A stretch of 26,055 bases of DNA from an uncultured Eubacteriales bacterium (GTDB lineage: Bacteria; Bacillota; Clostridia; Peptostreptococcales; Anaerovoracaceae). The position numbers were made by a program, and so were the translations under genes. Below are positions 7,612 to 15,571 of the stretch, one piece after another. A model generated the notes under the pieces. It was not told the DNA's origin, searched no databases, and was given only the letters and a program-made list of their open reading frames with translations. The DNA is taken from assembly GCA_900551415.1 (NCBI GenBank), contig URWB01000016.1, positions 1-26,055 of the forward strand. The letters are read 5' to 3'. Numbering within the stretch: the first letter of the stretch is position 1; each line of letters starts with the position of its first letter.

Positions 7612-8064
7612 ATGCAGTTAAGAGAGAGAATCGAATTATGCAACGGCTGCGCGGCATGTGTAGTCGCCTGCAAATATGTATGTGTCAAGATGGAGGAAGC
7701 TGAGGCGGACAGAAGCAAGAGGCTGCCGCGTGTTGATGAAAATGGATGTAATAAGTGCAATGCGTGCATGTTGTTTTGTCCTTTGTACAATCCGGTGGAA
7801 CTTCCAATCTTTGAGGAATTTTATGAATACGACCCGTCATTCGCGCACCGCGATATGCCGAAGCTTTACCGCGAAACCATGCGCAGTGTCAAAGCGGGGC
7901 AGCATACGGAGTTTGTCGGAACATTGTGTGAAATCGCGGCGCTCAAATCGCTTTCCGGCGATAAGCTCAGACCAAATTTGATTTTAAAACCGCTGTACTG
8001 CGACGAAGAAAAGCGTGCGCAGGATCCCGCATGCGCGGCTTGTCGATTTTATCAGCAGGCCTAG
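7612..8064 (+). CDS. Small 2[4Fe-4S] ferredoxin-domain protein with extra cysteines
   Basis: A 150-residue cytoplasmic iron-sulfur protein. Two ferredoxin-type clusters are visible: Cys10/13/16/20 (CNGCAACVVAC) and Cys46/49/52/56 (CNKCNACMLFCP), separated by a charged linker. The C-terminal ~90 residues have no signature I recognise but carry four more cysteines at 106, 130, 141 and 144, the last two in PACAACRFYQQA, which could form a further metal or disulfide site. An AAGGAGGAG ribosome binding site sits 6 bases before the ATG, and a 17-spaced promoter lies upstream. It precedes the GTPase gene by 54 bp and the two are probably co-transcribed. The layout resembles the N-terminus of coenzyme F420 hydrogenase/dehydrogenase-like Fe-S proteins, but the catalytic part is absent. 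Electron partner unknown. Confidence 0.7.
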   Translation: MQLRERIELCNGCAACVVACKYVCVKMEEAEADRSKRLPRVDENGCNKCNACMLFCPLYNPVELPIFEEFYEYDPSFAHRDMPKLYRETMRSVKAGQHTEFVGTLCEIAALKSLSGDKLRPNLILKPLYCDEEKRAQDPACAACRFYQQA

Positions 8065-8118
8065 CTTGCGCGGTGGAGCAGGAATACAGCAATTTAACCA
8101 TGCAGCGAGGAGAAAAAT

Positions 8119-9495
8119 ATGACATATAAGAGTAAAAATTGTATCGGCTGTCCGGACGCAAAGAACGGCTGCCAACTAACCTGTCTGAAGGTGCAGCCCG
8201 CGAAGAAGCAGGAAAAACGGCCGATCGCAGAGGTAGTGAAAGAGGCTTGCGAAATTTTCGGCAAGTATGAGATTACGAAGGGCGAGCTTGCGCGCGCGGA
8301 GGAGCTTCGCGATAAACTGGAAAACCAGAAAATTACGGTCTCCGTTATCGGGCAGTTCAAGCGCGGCAAAAGTACATTGGTCAACGCGATTTTGGAGGAG
8401 AAGATTCTTCCGGTCGGCATTGTGCCGGTCACAGCGGTCGTAACGACGATTGAATATGGCGAAAAAGCCGCGACAGTGCGCTTTGACAACGGTATCGTCA
8501 AGGAAATCGGTTTTGACGAAATGTCCGCCTACATCAACGAACAGGAAAACAGCGACAATCATCTAGGCGTTTCGGAGGTGGAACTGTACTGTCCGTCCCC
8601 GTTCCTGCAAAAGGGTCTGACGTTTGTCGATACGCCGGGTGTCGGTTCCGTGCATCAGAAAAATTCGGACGCGGCGTATTCCTATGTCAAGGAAAGTGAC
8701 GCTGTGATTTTTATGCTTTCGGTGGACAGCCCGATTAACCAGATCGAGATTGATTTCCTGCAGAATGCCAAAGAGTTCGCGTCTAAGTTCTATTTCGCTG
8801 TCAACAAGATTGATACAATTGAGGAAGCGGATCTCGCGGATTATCTGCATTACTGCCGCAAGCTGATCTGCAAGCTGATGGGCGTTTCAGAGATTCAGCT
8901 GTTTCCGGTCAGCGCGCGCAGCGGTGCGGGCGTTGAAGAACTCAAGACTGTCATCGAGCGGGACTGCCGTACGACGGTCAGAGAGATTATTGAAACGTCT
9001 TCTAAACTCAAAATGCGCGATATCATCGAAAGCGCATTGTCGCAGATTGTGCTGTATCGGACTGCGCTGAAGATGTCTATGGTGGAATTTGACGCGAAGT
9101 TTAAAGAACTCAACGAGTATTTTATCGAGGTTAAGCGGGAGGCAGCGGAGTTTGCTGAAGATTTTAAGAGCAATCCGCGCATGCTGGAAGCGCATATGAA
9201 TGATATCAAAAATCGCTTATCGATGAAGGTTTCCGAGATGTTTGGAATAGAATATCATTACAAGATCAGTACGGTGGACTTTTTCCGCGGCGGCGCGACA
9301 GCTGAGGACGGCAGCCGCGACCTGCGCGGCAGCTTCGCTGCCGCGGTGAACGATCTTTGTGAGGATTTAAATCAAACATTGAACACCATTTTTATGCATC
9401 ATGAGGAAAACACCTATGTCGTATGCAGGCGTGTCAATGATTTGAATCGTTTGCTGCGAAAGCTCGTTCGCATGCGTACCGAGCTCGCCGACTAA
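8119..9495 (+). CDS. Dynamin-family GTPase with N-terminal cysteine cluster
   Basis: A 458-residue GTPase of the bacterial dynamin-like group. The P-loop is at 78-85 (GQFKRGKS), the G2 threonine in PVTAVVTT (103-110), the G3 motif DTPG at 171-174 and the G4 motif NKID at 229-232. After the GTPase domain comes a helical region (about 290-400) that would form the membrane-binding stalk, ending without an obvious transmembrane paddle. Before the GTPase domain is an unusual segment with Cys8, 11, 18 and 22 (CIGCPDAKNGCQLTC), a probable metal or Fe-S site. The gene has an AGCGAGGAG ribosome binding site. It is shorter than many bacterial dynamins of 550 residues or more. Adjacent to a ferredoxin-like protein, it may be part of a redox-linked membrane process; that is inference. 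Confidence 0.8.
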   Translation: MTYKSKNCIGCPDAKNGCQLTCLKVQPAKKQEKRPIAEVVKEACEIFGKYEITKGELARAEELRDKLENQKITVSVIGQFKRGKSTLVNAILEEKILPVGIVPVTAVVTTIEYGEKAATVRFDNGIVKEIGFDEMSAYINEQENSDNHLGVSEVELYCPSPFLQKGLTFVDTPGVGSVHQKNSDAAYSYVKESDAVIFMLSVDSPINQIEIDFLQNAKEFASKFYFAVNKIDTIEEADLADYLHYCRKLICKLMGVSEIQLFPVSARSGAGVEELKTVIERDCRTTVREIIETSSKLKMRDIIESALSQIVLYRTALKMSMVEFDAKFKELNEYFIEVKREAAEFAEDFKSNPRMLEAHMNDIKNRLSMKVSEMFGIEYHYKISTVDFFRGGATAEDGSRDLRGSFAAAVNDLCEDLNQTLNTIFMHHEENTYVVCRRVNDLNRLLRKLVRMRTELAD

Positions 9496-9573
9496 AGCGC
9501 AGGGCAGATGCGAAGGACCTGAGCTGAAAACCATGCGGGGCGATGAGAACCTCGCGGGAACAAAAGGAAAGTC

Positions 9574-9611
9574 AAAAAAAGAAACGTCGGAATTTCAACG
9601 TTTCTTTTTTT
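9574..9611. terminator. Bidirectional Rho-independent terminator
   Basis: AAAAAAAGAAACGT (9574-9587) pairs perfectly over 14 bases with ACGTTTCTTTTTTT (9598-9611) around a 10-base loop. The A run on one side and T run on the other make it work in both directions. It separates the plus-strand GTPase gene from the minus-strand Na/Pi cotransporter gene. Confidence 0.85.
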
Positions 9612-9716
9612 ATGTAGGAAATATCGCTTGCGATGTTTCCGGAATCACGACCAAAGCACCTTGCGAAGCAGCGTCTGGGAATGAGCGCCATGTGCGCATA
9701 GAAATCTCTGCTTTCG

Positions 9717-11564
9717 TCATACATGTGCGATCTGCGGCTCCGTCTCCGTCTCCGTCTCCGGAGGCATCTCTAAAAGCGGGAAGTAGCGGTCATGGTATTT
9801 GCGGTAGAGCGCATTGAAGGCTTCATCGTGACCGCTGTGCAGATAATTGGAATAATCATGCTGATTCTGCACAGTCTGCGGCTCCTTGAGCAGCAAGGTG
9901 TAGATACCGATGTTGGAGCACTGGTCGGAGACGCGTTCGATATCGGAGAGAATATCGAGAAAAACGATGCCTCCATGCACACTGCAGGAACCGTTGTGGA
10001 AGCGTTCAATGTGATTGGAACGAAGCTGTGAAACGAGGTCGTCAATGACTTCCTCGATCGGCTCAATTTTTTTTGCGGCCGTAAGATCCAGTTTGGTGAA
10101 CGCCTTATACGCGTAATCCAGCACTTGTGTGACCGCTTCGCCGAGGACAGCCAGTTCCCGATGCGCGTAGGATGAAAGGACGATACCCTTGCTGTTGATT
10201 TCCGATGCGGCTTCAGCGATGTTGGTCGCGTAGTCTCCAATACGTTCAAATTCCGAGAAGCACTGGATGTAGTAGTTCAGCAGATTGCTGCTTGCGCCCT
10301 GCGGAACGTGCGGCGAGAAGCGAATCATATAATTGTCAACCTTGTCCGCCAGCGTATCGATAAAATCTTCGTTCTGATGGATGTCCTTTACGGCCTGCTC
10401 GTCATAATGCCGAATCGTGCGTATCGAAGCTTTGACACCAAAACGCGCCAAAAAAGCCATTTTCCCGATGACATTGCTGATACTCGAAAGCGCCAGGGCA
10501 GGAGAAGCAAACAATTTTTCATCCAGACGCATAAGTTCTTCATCGATGCCTCCGGTCTTACCCTTGCTTTTGCTTTTTCCATCTCGAATCAGAAGTCTGG
10601 AGAGCTTTTCAAATTGAAGAGAGAACGGGAGCAGAACGACAGCCGAGAAAAGACGGAACGACGTATGCGCGTTCGCGATGCCTCCGGAGGTAATCCTCGC
10701 GTTCCAAATGGAGTCGAGCGCGCCGGAACCATGGAGAATCATCAAGGTGATGATAACCAAGGCGGAAGCTGCGATATTAAAAAGAATATGAATCAGACCT
10801 GTCCGCTTCGCGTCCGCCTTTGAGCCGATCGAACAGACAATAGCGGTTGTAATACAGTCGCCCATGTTGACGCCGATGATGATGGAGTAAACCGAACTGA
10901 AGGTCAGAGCGCCTGTAACCGACAAGGCCTGCAGAATTCCGATGGTGGCAGAAGAACTTTGAATCAGAAATGCCGCGCCGGTACCGACCAAAAATCCAAG
11001 CACCGGCGTGTCCGCCATGCGGATAAACAGATTCGCGAAAGTCGTCGATTCAGAAAGCGGCTCGACGGCGGCGGTCATATTGAGCAAGCCGGTAAAGAGA
11101 ATGGCGAAGCCCATTGCGACCTTACCCGCGATATCCGATTTATTCGATTTTAGGATCATGATCACCAAAATGCCGATGATCGCGGCAATCGGAGCCAGCG
11201 TTGAAGGTTTGAAGATATTTAACCAAGAGGAAGCGTCTCCATCGATATCGAGCAGCCGGATGATTTGCGCGGTTACCGTCGTACCCACATTGGCACCGAG
11301 AATGATTCCGATAGATTGTCTAAGTGAAAGAATGCCCGCACCGACCAGACCGGAGGTCAGGACGATGGTTGCTGTCGAACTTTGAATGAGGGCCGTAACC
11401 AAAAGTCCCAGCAAAAATCCCGTCAGTGGATTATTTGCTACTTTCTCCATAAATTTTTTGAGCGCGCCGGAGGAACCCTGCTGCAGACCATCTCCCATCA
11501 GCCGCATACCGTAAAGAAACAGCGCAAGTCCGCCGAAGAGAGAGATAAAATCGAAGATATTCAT
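9717..11564 (-). CDS. Na/Pi cotransporter with C-terminal PhoU domain
   Basis: A 615-residue membrane protein of the NptA/YjbB-type Na/Pi-cotransporter family. The two inverted Na_Pi_cotrans repeats are marked by QSSTAT at 61-66 and QSSSAT at 202-207, each within hydrophobic helices; about eight membrane segments lie in residues 1-320. Residues ~340-560 are a cytoplasmic PhoU-like four-helix domain (FERIGDYATNIAEAA and IERVSDQCSNIGIYT are its two characteristic metal-site helices). The extreme C-terminus has an ETETETE run encoded by a short GTCTCC microsatellite (about 9739-9760). The start follows AGGAAGG. It stands as a single gene with its own terminator. Homologues move phosphate with sodium, often as exporters; the direction is not decidable from sequence. 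No Pho-box-like sites are evident to me. Confidence 0.88.
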   Translation of the reverse strand: MNIFDFISLFGGLALFLYGMRLMGDGLQQGSSGALKKFMEKVANNPLTGFLLGLLVTALIQSSTATIVLTSGLVGAGILSLRQSIGIILGANVGTTVTAQIIRLLDIDGDASSWLNIFKPSTLAPIAAIIGILVIMILKSNKSDIAGKVAMGFAILFTGLLNMTAAVEPLSESTTFANLFIRMADTPVLGFLVGTGAAFLIQSSSATIGILQALSVTGALTFSSVYSIIIGVNMGDCITTAIVCSIGSKADAKRTGLIHILFNIAASALVIITLMILHGSGALDSIWNARITSGGIANAHTSFRLFSAVVLLPFSLQFEKLSRLLIRDGKSKSKGKTGGIDEELMRLDEKLFASPALALSSISNVIGKMAFLARFGVKASIRTIRHYDEQAVKDIHQNEDFIDTLADKVDNYMIRFSPHVPQGASSNLLNYYIQCFSEFERIGDYATNIAEAASEINSKGIVLSSYAHRELAVLGEAVTQVLDYAYKAFTKLDLTAAKKIEPIEEVIDDLVSQLRSNHIERFHNGSCSVHGGIVFLDILSDIERVSDQCSNIGIYTLLLKEPQTVQNQHDYSNYLHSGHDEAFNALYRKYHDRYFPLLEMPPETETETEPQIAHV

Positions 11565-11693
11565 AATGTGTTTGCCTTCCTACTTCGTTTCTGTTCCCCT
11601 TTGTAAATTACCCCAAATACTAGTGTACCTATAAAATCAGGAATAGCAAGGAAAGTTTATAATTTAACAAGAAAAACCGTCTTTTTGCACGAT

Positions 11694-13001
11694 TTATCCG
11701 TTTTGGGTATCTGCTTCCGCGTTTTTTGCGGCAGTTTCCCGCTCGCGCGTGAGCTTGTCCAGATAGCTGACCCATTTGATAACCGCACGCGGATCCGGTC
11801 GCAGGTGCATATTGTAGAGCTGTTTTTTGTGGTAGATATCAAAGTGGTTCGCGACAGAAGCCGGAAACGCTTTGATGTCTTCTGTCTTTTCGGTAAAGGC
11901 AAGCGGCTTGCCAAAGCAGGTGCCGGTATAGCGGATGACATCGCGGTCCATATAGATGCGACCTGCTCCTGCATTTTTGTCCATATTGCCGTCCGGACCG
12001 ACGGCAGCCAGAACGGTTTCGCTTTCCAGCGGTATAGCAAGGTCCAGCAGCGATTCCTGCCAGAAATACCAGTCATTGATATGTGTAAACGGCGCGCCGT
12101 GTAGACGATAAGTTTCGTCCAGCTCAGCTTCGAAACCGCAGGCGGTGCAGCGGATATGACGCGCGTCGGTTTCCATCTGGAATTCTGCCAGACAGGACGG
12201 ACATTTATAAAGGATACCGTCCAGCCCGAGCGCCGGAGATTCGCAGCGGTAGCGGACATTCGGAAAGATTTTGTCCTCATCGTGCAGGATCGCGCGTTCC
12301 AGCACCGCCTGCACTTCATTCAGGCTCATGGCAGGAATGACGTCCGCCTCCAGCAGTTTTTCGGCGCGCACCAAAATGCGGCCAGGTCGGAAACCGGACC
12401 TGCCCCACTTTGGGAACGTTTTGTAAGCCCCGTCTTCTGAGATCATATAGACCGGAATTTCAAGTTTTTTTACCAGTTCCGCGGTACCGTCCGTAACTTG
12501 CAGAGAGTGTCCAAAGCAGGTCAGACGCCCCTCCGGAAACAGCACGATGAGATTGCCGGATTCCTTGGCCCGCATGATGCTGAGGATCGTCTTGATGTCC
12601 GGGCAGAACATTTTTTTGGGAATGACGTGCATCTTCTCCAGAATCCAGCGGATCTTCGGATGCGTCATGAAATGCTGGCTGACGACGAAGGTCGGGCGAT
12701 GCGGCAGCAGCGCGACGGCCACCAGCAGGAAGTCGATATTGGAAACGTGTGGGCAGACGATGAACGCCGGTCCGCGGATGCCCTTGAGCGCCTTGCTGTC
12801 ATAACGCGCTTTGAGTTTGAAACGCAAAAATAACCGCACGATGACAGAGGCGGGGTAATAGATCCAAGGAGTCGGTTTCGGAAAATTTTTTGCGGCAGGG
12901 TGCGGATTCTTACGTGCCGGCGCGGCTGCCTCTTCGCGCGTCCGCGCGTTCACCGCCTGCTTTTCTTTTGTTTTTGTTTGTGTTTGTGTTTGCTGTTCCA
13001 T
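11694..13001 (-). CDS. Zinc-ribbon lysophospholipid acyltransferase (PlsC family)
   Basis: A membrane-associated 1-acyl-glycerol-3-phosphate acyltransferase-type enzyme for phospholipid synthesis. The catalytic HX4D is His85...Asp90 (HVSNIDF) and the phosphate-binding block is FPEGR at 155-159. The first 40 residues are a Gln/Thr/Lys-rich disordered head encoded by a short TGTTTG-type microsatellite. Residues 47-62 are a hydrophobic anchor. After the acyltransferase domain a zinc ribbon (Cys267/Cys270 and Cys285/Cys288; CPSC, CTAC) leads into a ~145-residue C-terminal extension unlike standard PlsC, which is usually near 200-250 residues. AAGGGA lies 8 bases before the ATG, and a 17-spaced promoter lies upstream. 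Substrate specificity cannot be told from sequence; the extension could be regulatory or bind a partner. Confidence 0.85.
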   Translation of the reverse strand: MEQQTQTQTKTKEKQAVNARTREEAAAPARKNPHPAAKNFPKPTPWIYYPASVIVRLFLRFKLKARYDSKALKGIRGPAFIVCPHVSNIDFLLVAVALLPHRPTFVVSQHFMTHPKIRWILEKMHVIPKKMFCPDIKTILSIMRAKESGNLIVLFPEGRLTCFGHSLQVTDGTAELVKKLEIPVYMISEDGAYKTFPKWGRSGFRPGRILVRAEKLLEADVIPAMSLNEVQAVLERAILHDEDKIFPNVRYRCESPALGLDGILYKCPSCLAEFQMETDARHIRCTACGFEAELDETYRLHGAPFTHINDWYFWQESLLDLAIPLESETVLAAVGPDGNMDKNAGAGRIYMDRDVIRYTGTCFGKPLAFTEKTEDIKAFPASVANHFDIYHKKQLYNMHLRPDPRAVIKWVSYLDKLTRERETAAKNAEADTQNG

Positions 13002-13052
13002 GCTAAGATCCCTTTTCTTCCTGATATCGTAAGTGCATCTGTGTATATCTAC

Positions 13053-13081
13053 ATTATATTGGAATTATGCCCCATAAGCAA
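13053..13081 (-). promoter_or_regulatory. Sigma-A-type promoter for the acyltransferase gene
   Basis: Read on the minus strand, TTGCTT (13076-13081) and TATAAT (13053-13058) are 17 bases apart, pointing toward the acyltransferase start at 13001. The match to consensus is strong. Confidence 0.7.
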
Positions 13082-13163
13082 GGGGAAATACGGACATTCC
13101 CCGCAGATTCCAGCCCGCCTCTGCGCGCCGCAAAAAATCTACGTAAAAATTCGCATAAAAAGA

Positions 13164-13192
13164 TTGACCGCGGACAAACAAAAAGTTAAATT
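13164..13192 (+). promoter_or_regulatory. Candidate promoter for the sigma-serpin operon
   Basis: TTGACC (13164-13169) and TAAATT (13187-13192) are 17 bases apart, about 60 bases before the sigma-factor start. An auto-regulated ECF promoter would look different (for example a GGAAC-type -35), and I did not find a convincing one, so the type of control is uncertain. Confidence 0.4.
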
Positions 13193-13254
13193 GAAAGTGA
13201 GGGTTTTATTTTTTTAGAACGACAAACTATATGAAAAGGGATACGGAGGAAGGC

Positions 13255-13812
13255 ATGGATCAAGGTGCAGCTAGCTACCGCCATTTTATAGACGGAGACC
13301 GCGACGCGTTTGGAGAAATCGTCGATCTCTATCGGGAGAGTCTGATTTTTTTCATCCATCGCTATGTAAACGATATCGATACAGCCGAAGATCTTGCGGA
13401 AGATGTTTTCGTAGAACTGATCGTCCACCCGGAACGGTTCAGCGAAAAAAGTTCCCTCAAGACCTATGTGTTTGCGATTGCCCGAAACAAAGCGATCGAC
13501 TGGATACGCAGGCACAGCAGGCTGCGACCGGTGCCGATCGAGACGGCGGAGGCACATGCCGATCTGCTTTCACTGGAACAGAAGATTCTTGACAATGAGG
13601 AAAAGCGGCAGCTCGCGGAGGCGATGGACTTGCTAAAGGCAGAATATCGCGTCGCACTGCATCTGGTCTATTTTGAAGGGCTTTCCTACGAAGAAACAGG
13701 CAGAATTATGAAGAAGGGGCGCAAGCAGGTGGAAAACTATGTGTATCGCGGCAAGCGGGCGCTTCGGGAAATTTTGGAAGAGAGGGGGCATTCGCGTGAA
13801 AACAAGAGATGA
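13255..13812 (+). CDS. ECF-type RNA polymerase sigma factor
   Basis: A 185-residue sigma-70 family factor of the extracytoplasmic-function type. Region 2 spans residues ~9-80: DAFGEIVDLYRE, TAEDLAEDVFVELI (the DAEDLxQExF-like motif), and YVFAIARNKAIDWIRRH for -10 recognition. Region 4 spans ~125-175: LVYFEGLSYEETGRIMK then KQVENYVYRGKRALREIL, a helix-turn-helix. The frame is open from 13231, but GGAGGAAGGC lies immediately before the ATG at 13255, so I place the start there. It overlaps the downstream membrane serpin gene by 17 bases, the coupled layout usual for a sigma factor and its regulator. No zinc anti-sigma gene is present. The target promoters are unknown; the two serpins are likely members of the regulon by position. 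Confidence 0.9.
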   Translation: MDQGAASYRHFIDGDRDAFGEIVDLYRESLIFFIHRYVNDIDTAEDLAEDVFVELIVHPERFSEKSSLKTYVFAIARNKAIDWIRRHSRLRPVPIETAEAHADLLSLEQKILDNEEKRQLAEAMDLLKAEYRVALHLVYFEGLSYEETGRIMKKGRKQVENYVYRGKRALREILEERGHSRENKR

Positions 13813-15424
13813 GTTCATCAAAGATGTCTTTGAGAAAAGCGAACGCGCGCGGGCTGCGGAGGCGGCTGCGCGCGTCAGGAAAAAACAGCGGCTGCGGGTC
13901 GTGATGGGGACGGTTTCGGCAGCGGCGTGTCTGACCTTGGTTGTCGGGCTTTCGGGGATGCTTGACGACGCTTTTTGGACACGTGGAAACGATGCGGCGG
14001 CAGGGGACGCTGCGGGGGAACCGGTGATCCTGCAAGTGCAAAACGATGGGGCAATGCAAGATCTGGAAGGCGCGGAAGCAGAGGCAGACAGCGGGTATGA
14101 AGCAGATGCCGCGGAAAGCGCGCGGCAAGAAGGGAACACAGAAGATACCGATATGGACAGCAGAAAAATGAACGGTTTCACGGACGAGCGCGCGGTCGAT
14201 GACAGCGGCGCAAAAGCCGCGGCGCAGACACAAACACAAGGCGGACAGGACATGAACGGGTATGCGGACGACGATGCCGCAGCGTTTTGGAGCCAGGATG
14301 CCTTGTGGGAGACCAACGTGCAGGTGCGCGATCTTTCGGTGCGGCTTTTCAAAAACGCCGCCAGCGCGAAACAGAATTCCATGATTTCACCGACTTCGAT
14401 TCTGCTGGCGATGGCGATGGTTGAAAACGGCGCGGCGGGCGACACCAAAAAGCAGATGGAAAAAACTTTCGGCATGCGCATGAGCGAGCTGAACCAATGG
14501 ATCCGCGCTTGGTCGGCGGTGCAGCCGCAGGAGGACGCAGATACCAGGAACCGCATGAACATCGCCAACGCCGTATGGTACAACAATCGCGGCGCACTTA
14601 CCTTAAATCCGGATTATCAAAAGACTTTGCGGGAGATGCTGCAGGCGCAGGTCAAGGGCGGTGACTTTTCGCAGCAGACCGTCAAGGAGATCAACAGCTG
14701 GTGCAGCAAAAATACCTACGGGATGATCGACAAGCTCGTGGAGGAGCTTTCTCCGGCACAGCAGATGGTCCTGCTCAACGCGGTTGCCTTCGAGGATCAG
14801 TGGAGCGCACAGTACAAAAAGAATCAGGTCAAAAAAGAATATTTTACCGATCAAAACGGCAAGAAAACGAAAACCGACCTCATGTATTCAAAGGAAGCTC
14901 TTTATTGTCAGGACGACATGGCGACCGGTTTCATCAAGCCGTACGCTTCCGGTTATCAATTTGTCGCGATCCTGCCGAACAAGGGCGTTTCGGTGGCAGA
15001 GTATATGAAAAAGCTGGACGGCGAGCGCTTCGCGGCGTTTGTCAATTCCGGACAGGATGCCGTCGTGCACGCGGTCCTGCCTGCATTCAAATCGGAGTAC
15101 AAGACGGATGCGTTGGTGCAGATCTTCCAGAAGATGGGGATTAAGAACTTATTCGACGCGTCGGCGGCGGATCTCTCCGGCATAGGCGTCTGCAGCGGAC
15201 AGAATCTGTATGTGGACGAGATTCTGCACAAGACCTATATCGACGTCAATCGTGAGGGCACGCGCGCAGCGGCTGTAACAGGGGTAATGGTGAAAGCAAC
15301 TTCCCTGAACCCGGAACCGGTGCGCGAATATACGGTGCGGCTGGATCGTCCGTTCCTCTATGCCATTGTTGACAGCTATACCGGAACCCCGGTATTCCTG
15401 GGCACGATGGTAAGCGCGGAGTAG
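13796..15424 (+). CDS. Membrane-anchored serpin in anti-sigma position
   Basis: The translated protein is 542 residues from a GTG at 13796, overlapping the sigma gene. The open frame extends back to 13739, but GTG follows a GAGAGGGGG site. Residues 1-33 are charged and cytoplasmic (KTRDEFIKDVFEKSERARA), 34-56 form one membrane helix, 57-175 are a low-complexity Ala/Glu/Asp/Gln linker, and 178-540 are a full serpin domain. Serpin landmarks include SMISPTSILLAMAMVENGA, NAVWYN, INSWCSKNTYGMIDKLV, LLNAVAFEDQW and the C-terminal LDRPFLYAIVDSYTGTPVFL. The hinge EGTRAAAVTG (487-496) matches inhibitory serpins, with small residues at P12-P10. By hinge counting P1 is near Thr502-Ser503. A serpin fused behind a cytoplasmic/TM head and overlapping an ECF gene is unusual. 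It may be both surface protease trap and anti-sigma factor; the latter is inference. Confidence 0.88.
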   Translation: MKTRDEFIKDVFEKSERARAAEAAARVRKKQRLRVVMGTVSAAACLTLVVGLSGMLDDAFWTRGNDAAAGDAAGEPVILQVQNDGAMQDLEGAEAEADSGYEADAAESARQEGNTEDTDMDSRKMNGFTDERAVDDSGAKAAAQTQTQGGQDMNGYADDDAAAFWSQDALWETNVQVRDLSVRLFKNAASAKQNSMISPTSILLAMAMVENGAAGDTKKQMEKTFGMRMSELNQWIRAWSAVQPQEDADTRNRMNIANAVWYNNRGALTLNPDYQKTLREMLQAQVKGGDFSQQTVKEINSWCSKNTYGMIDKLVEELSPAQQMVLLNAVAFEDQWSAQYKKNQVKKEYFTDQNGKKTKTDLMYSKEALYCQDDMATGFIKPYASGYQFVAILPNKGVSVAEYMKKLDGERFAAFVNSGQDAVVHAVLPAFKSEYKTDALVQIFQKMGIKNLFDASAADLSGIGVCSGQNLYVDEILHKTYIDVNREGTRAAAVTGVMVKATSLNPEPVREYTVRLDRPFLYAIVDSYTGTPVFLGTMVSAE

Positions 15425-15571
15425 GAGGAGCAATCGAAGCAAAACAGCTGGATCTGTGGGCGCAAATCCTGCGAGAGGCATATGCTTCACCGAGGGCTCG
15501 AAGATTCGTGCGGAAGCATGGATCCGTAGGCATGAAGATAGGAAGAAGGGATTTTTGAGAGGGGGACCAAA

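Noticed and set aside
9739..9760. GTCTCC microsatellite as a phase-variation tract
   Set aside because: The unit is 6 bp, so length changes would keep the Na/Pi transporter in frame; at most it changes the number of Glu-Thr pairs at the end.
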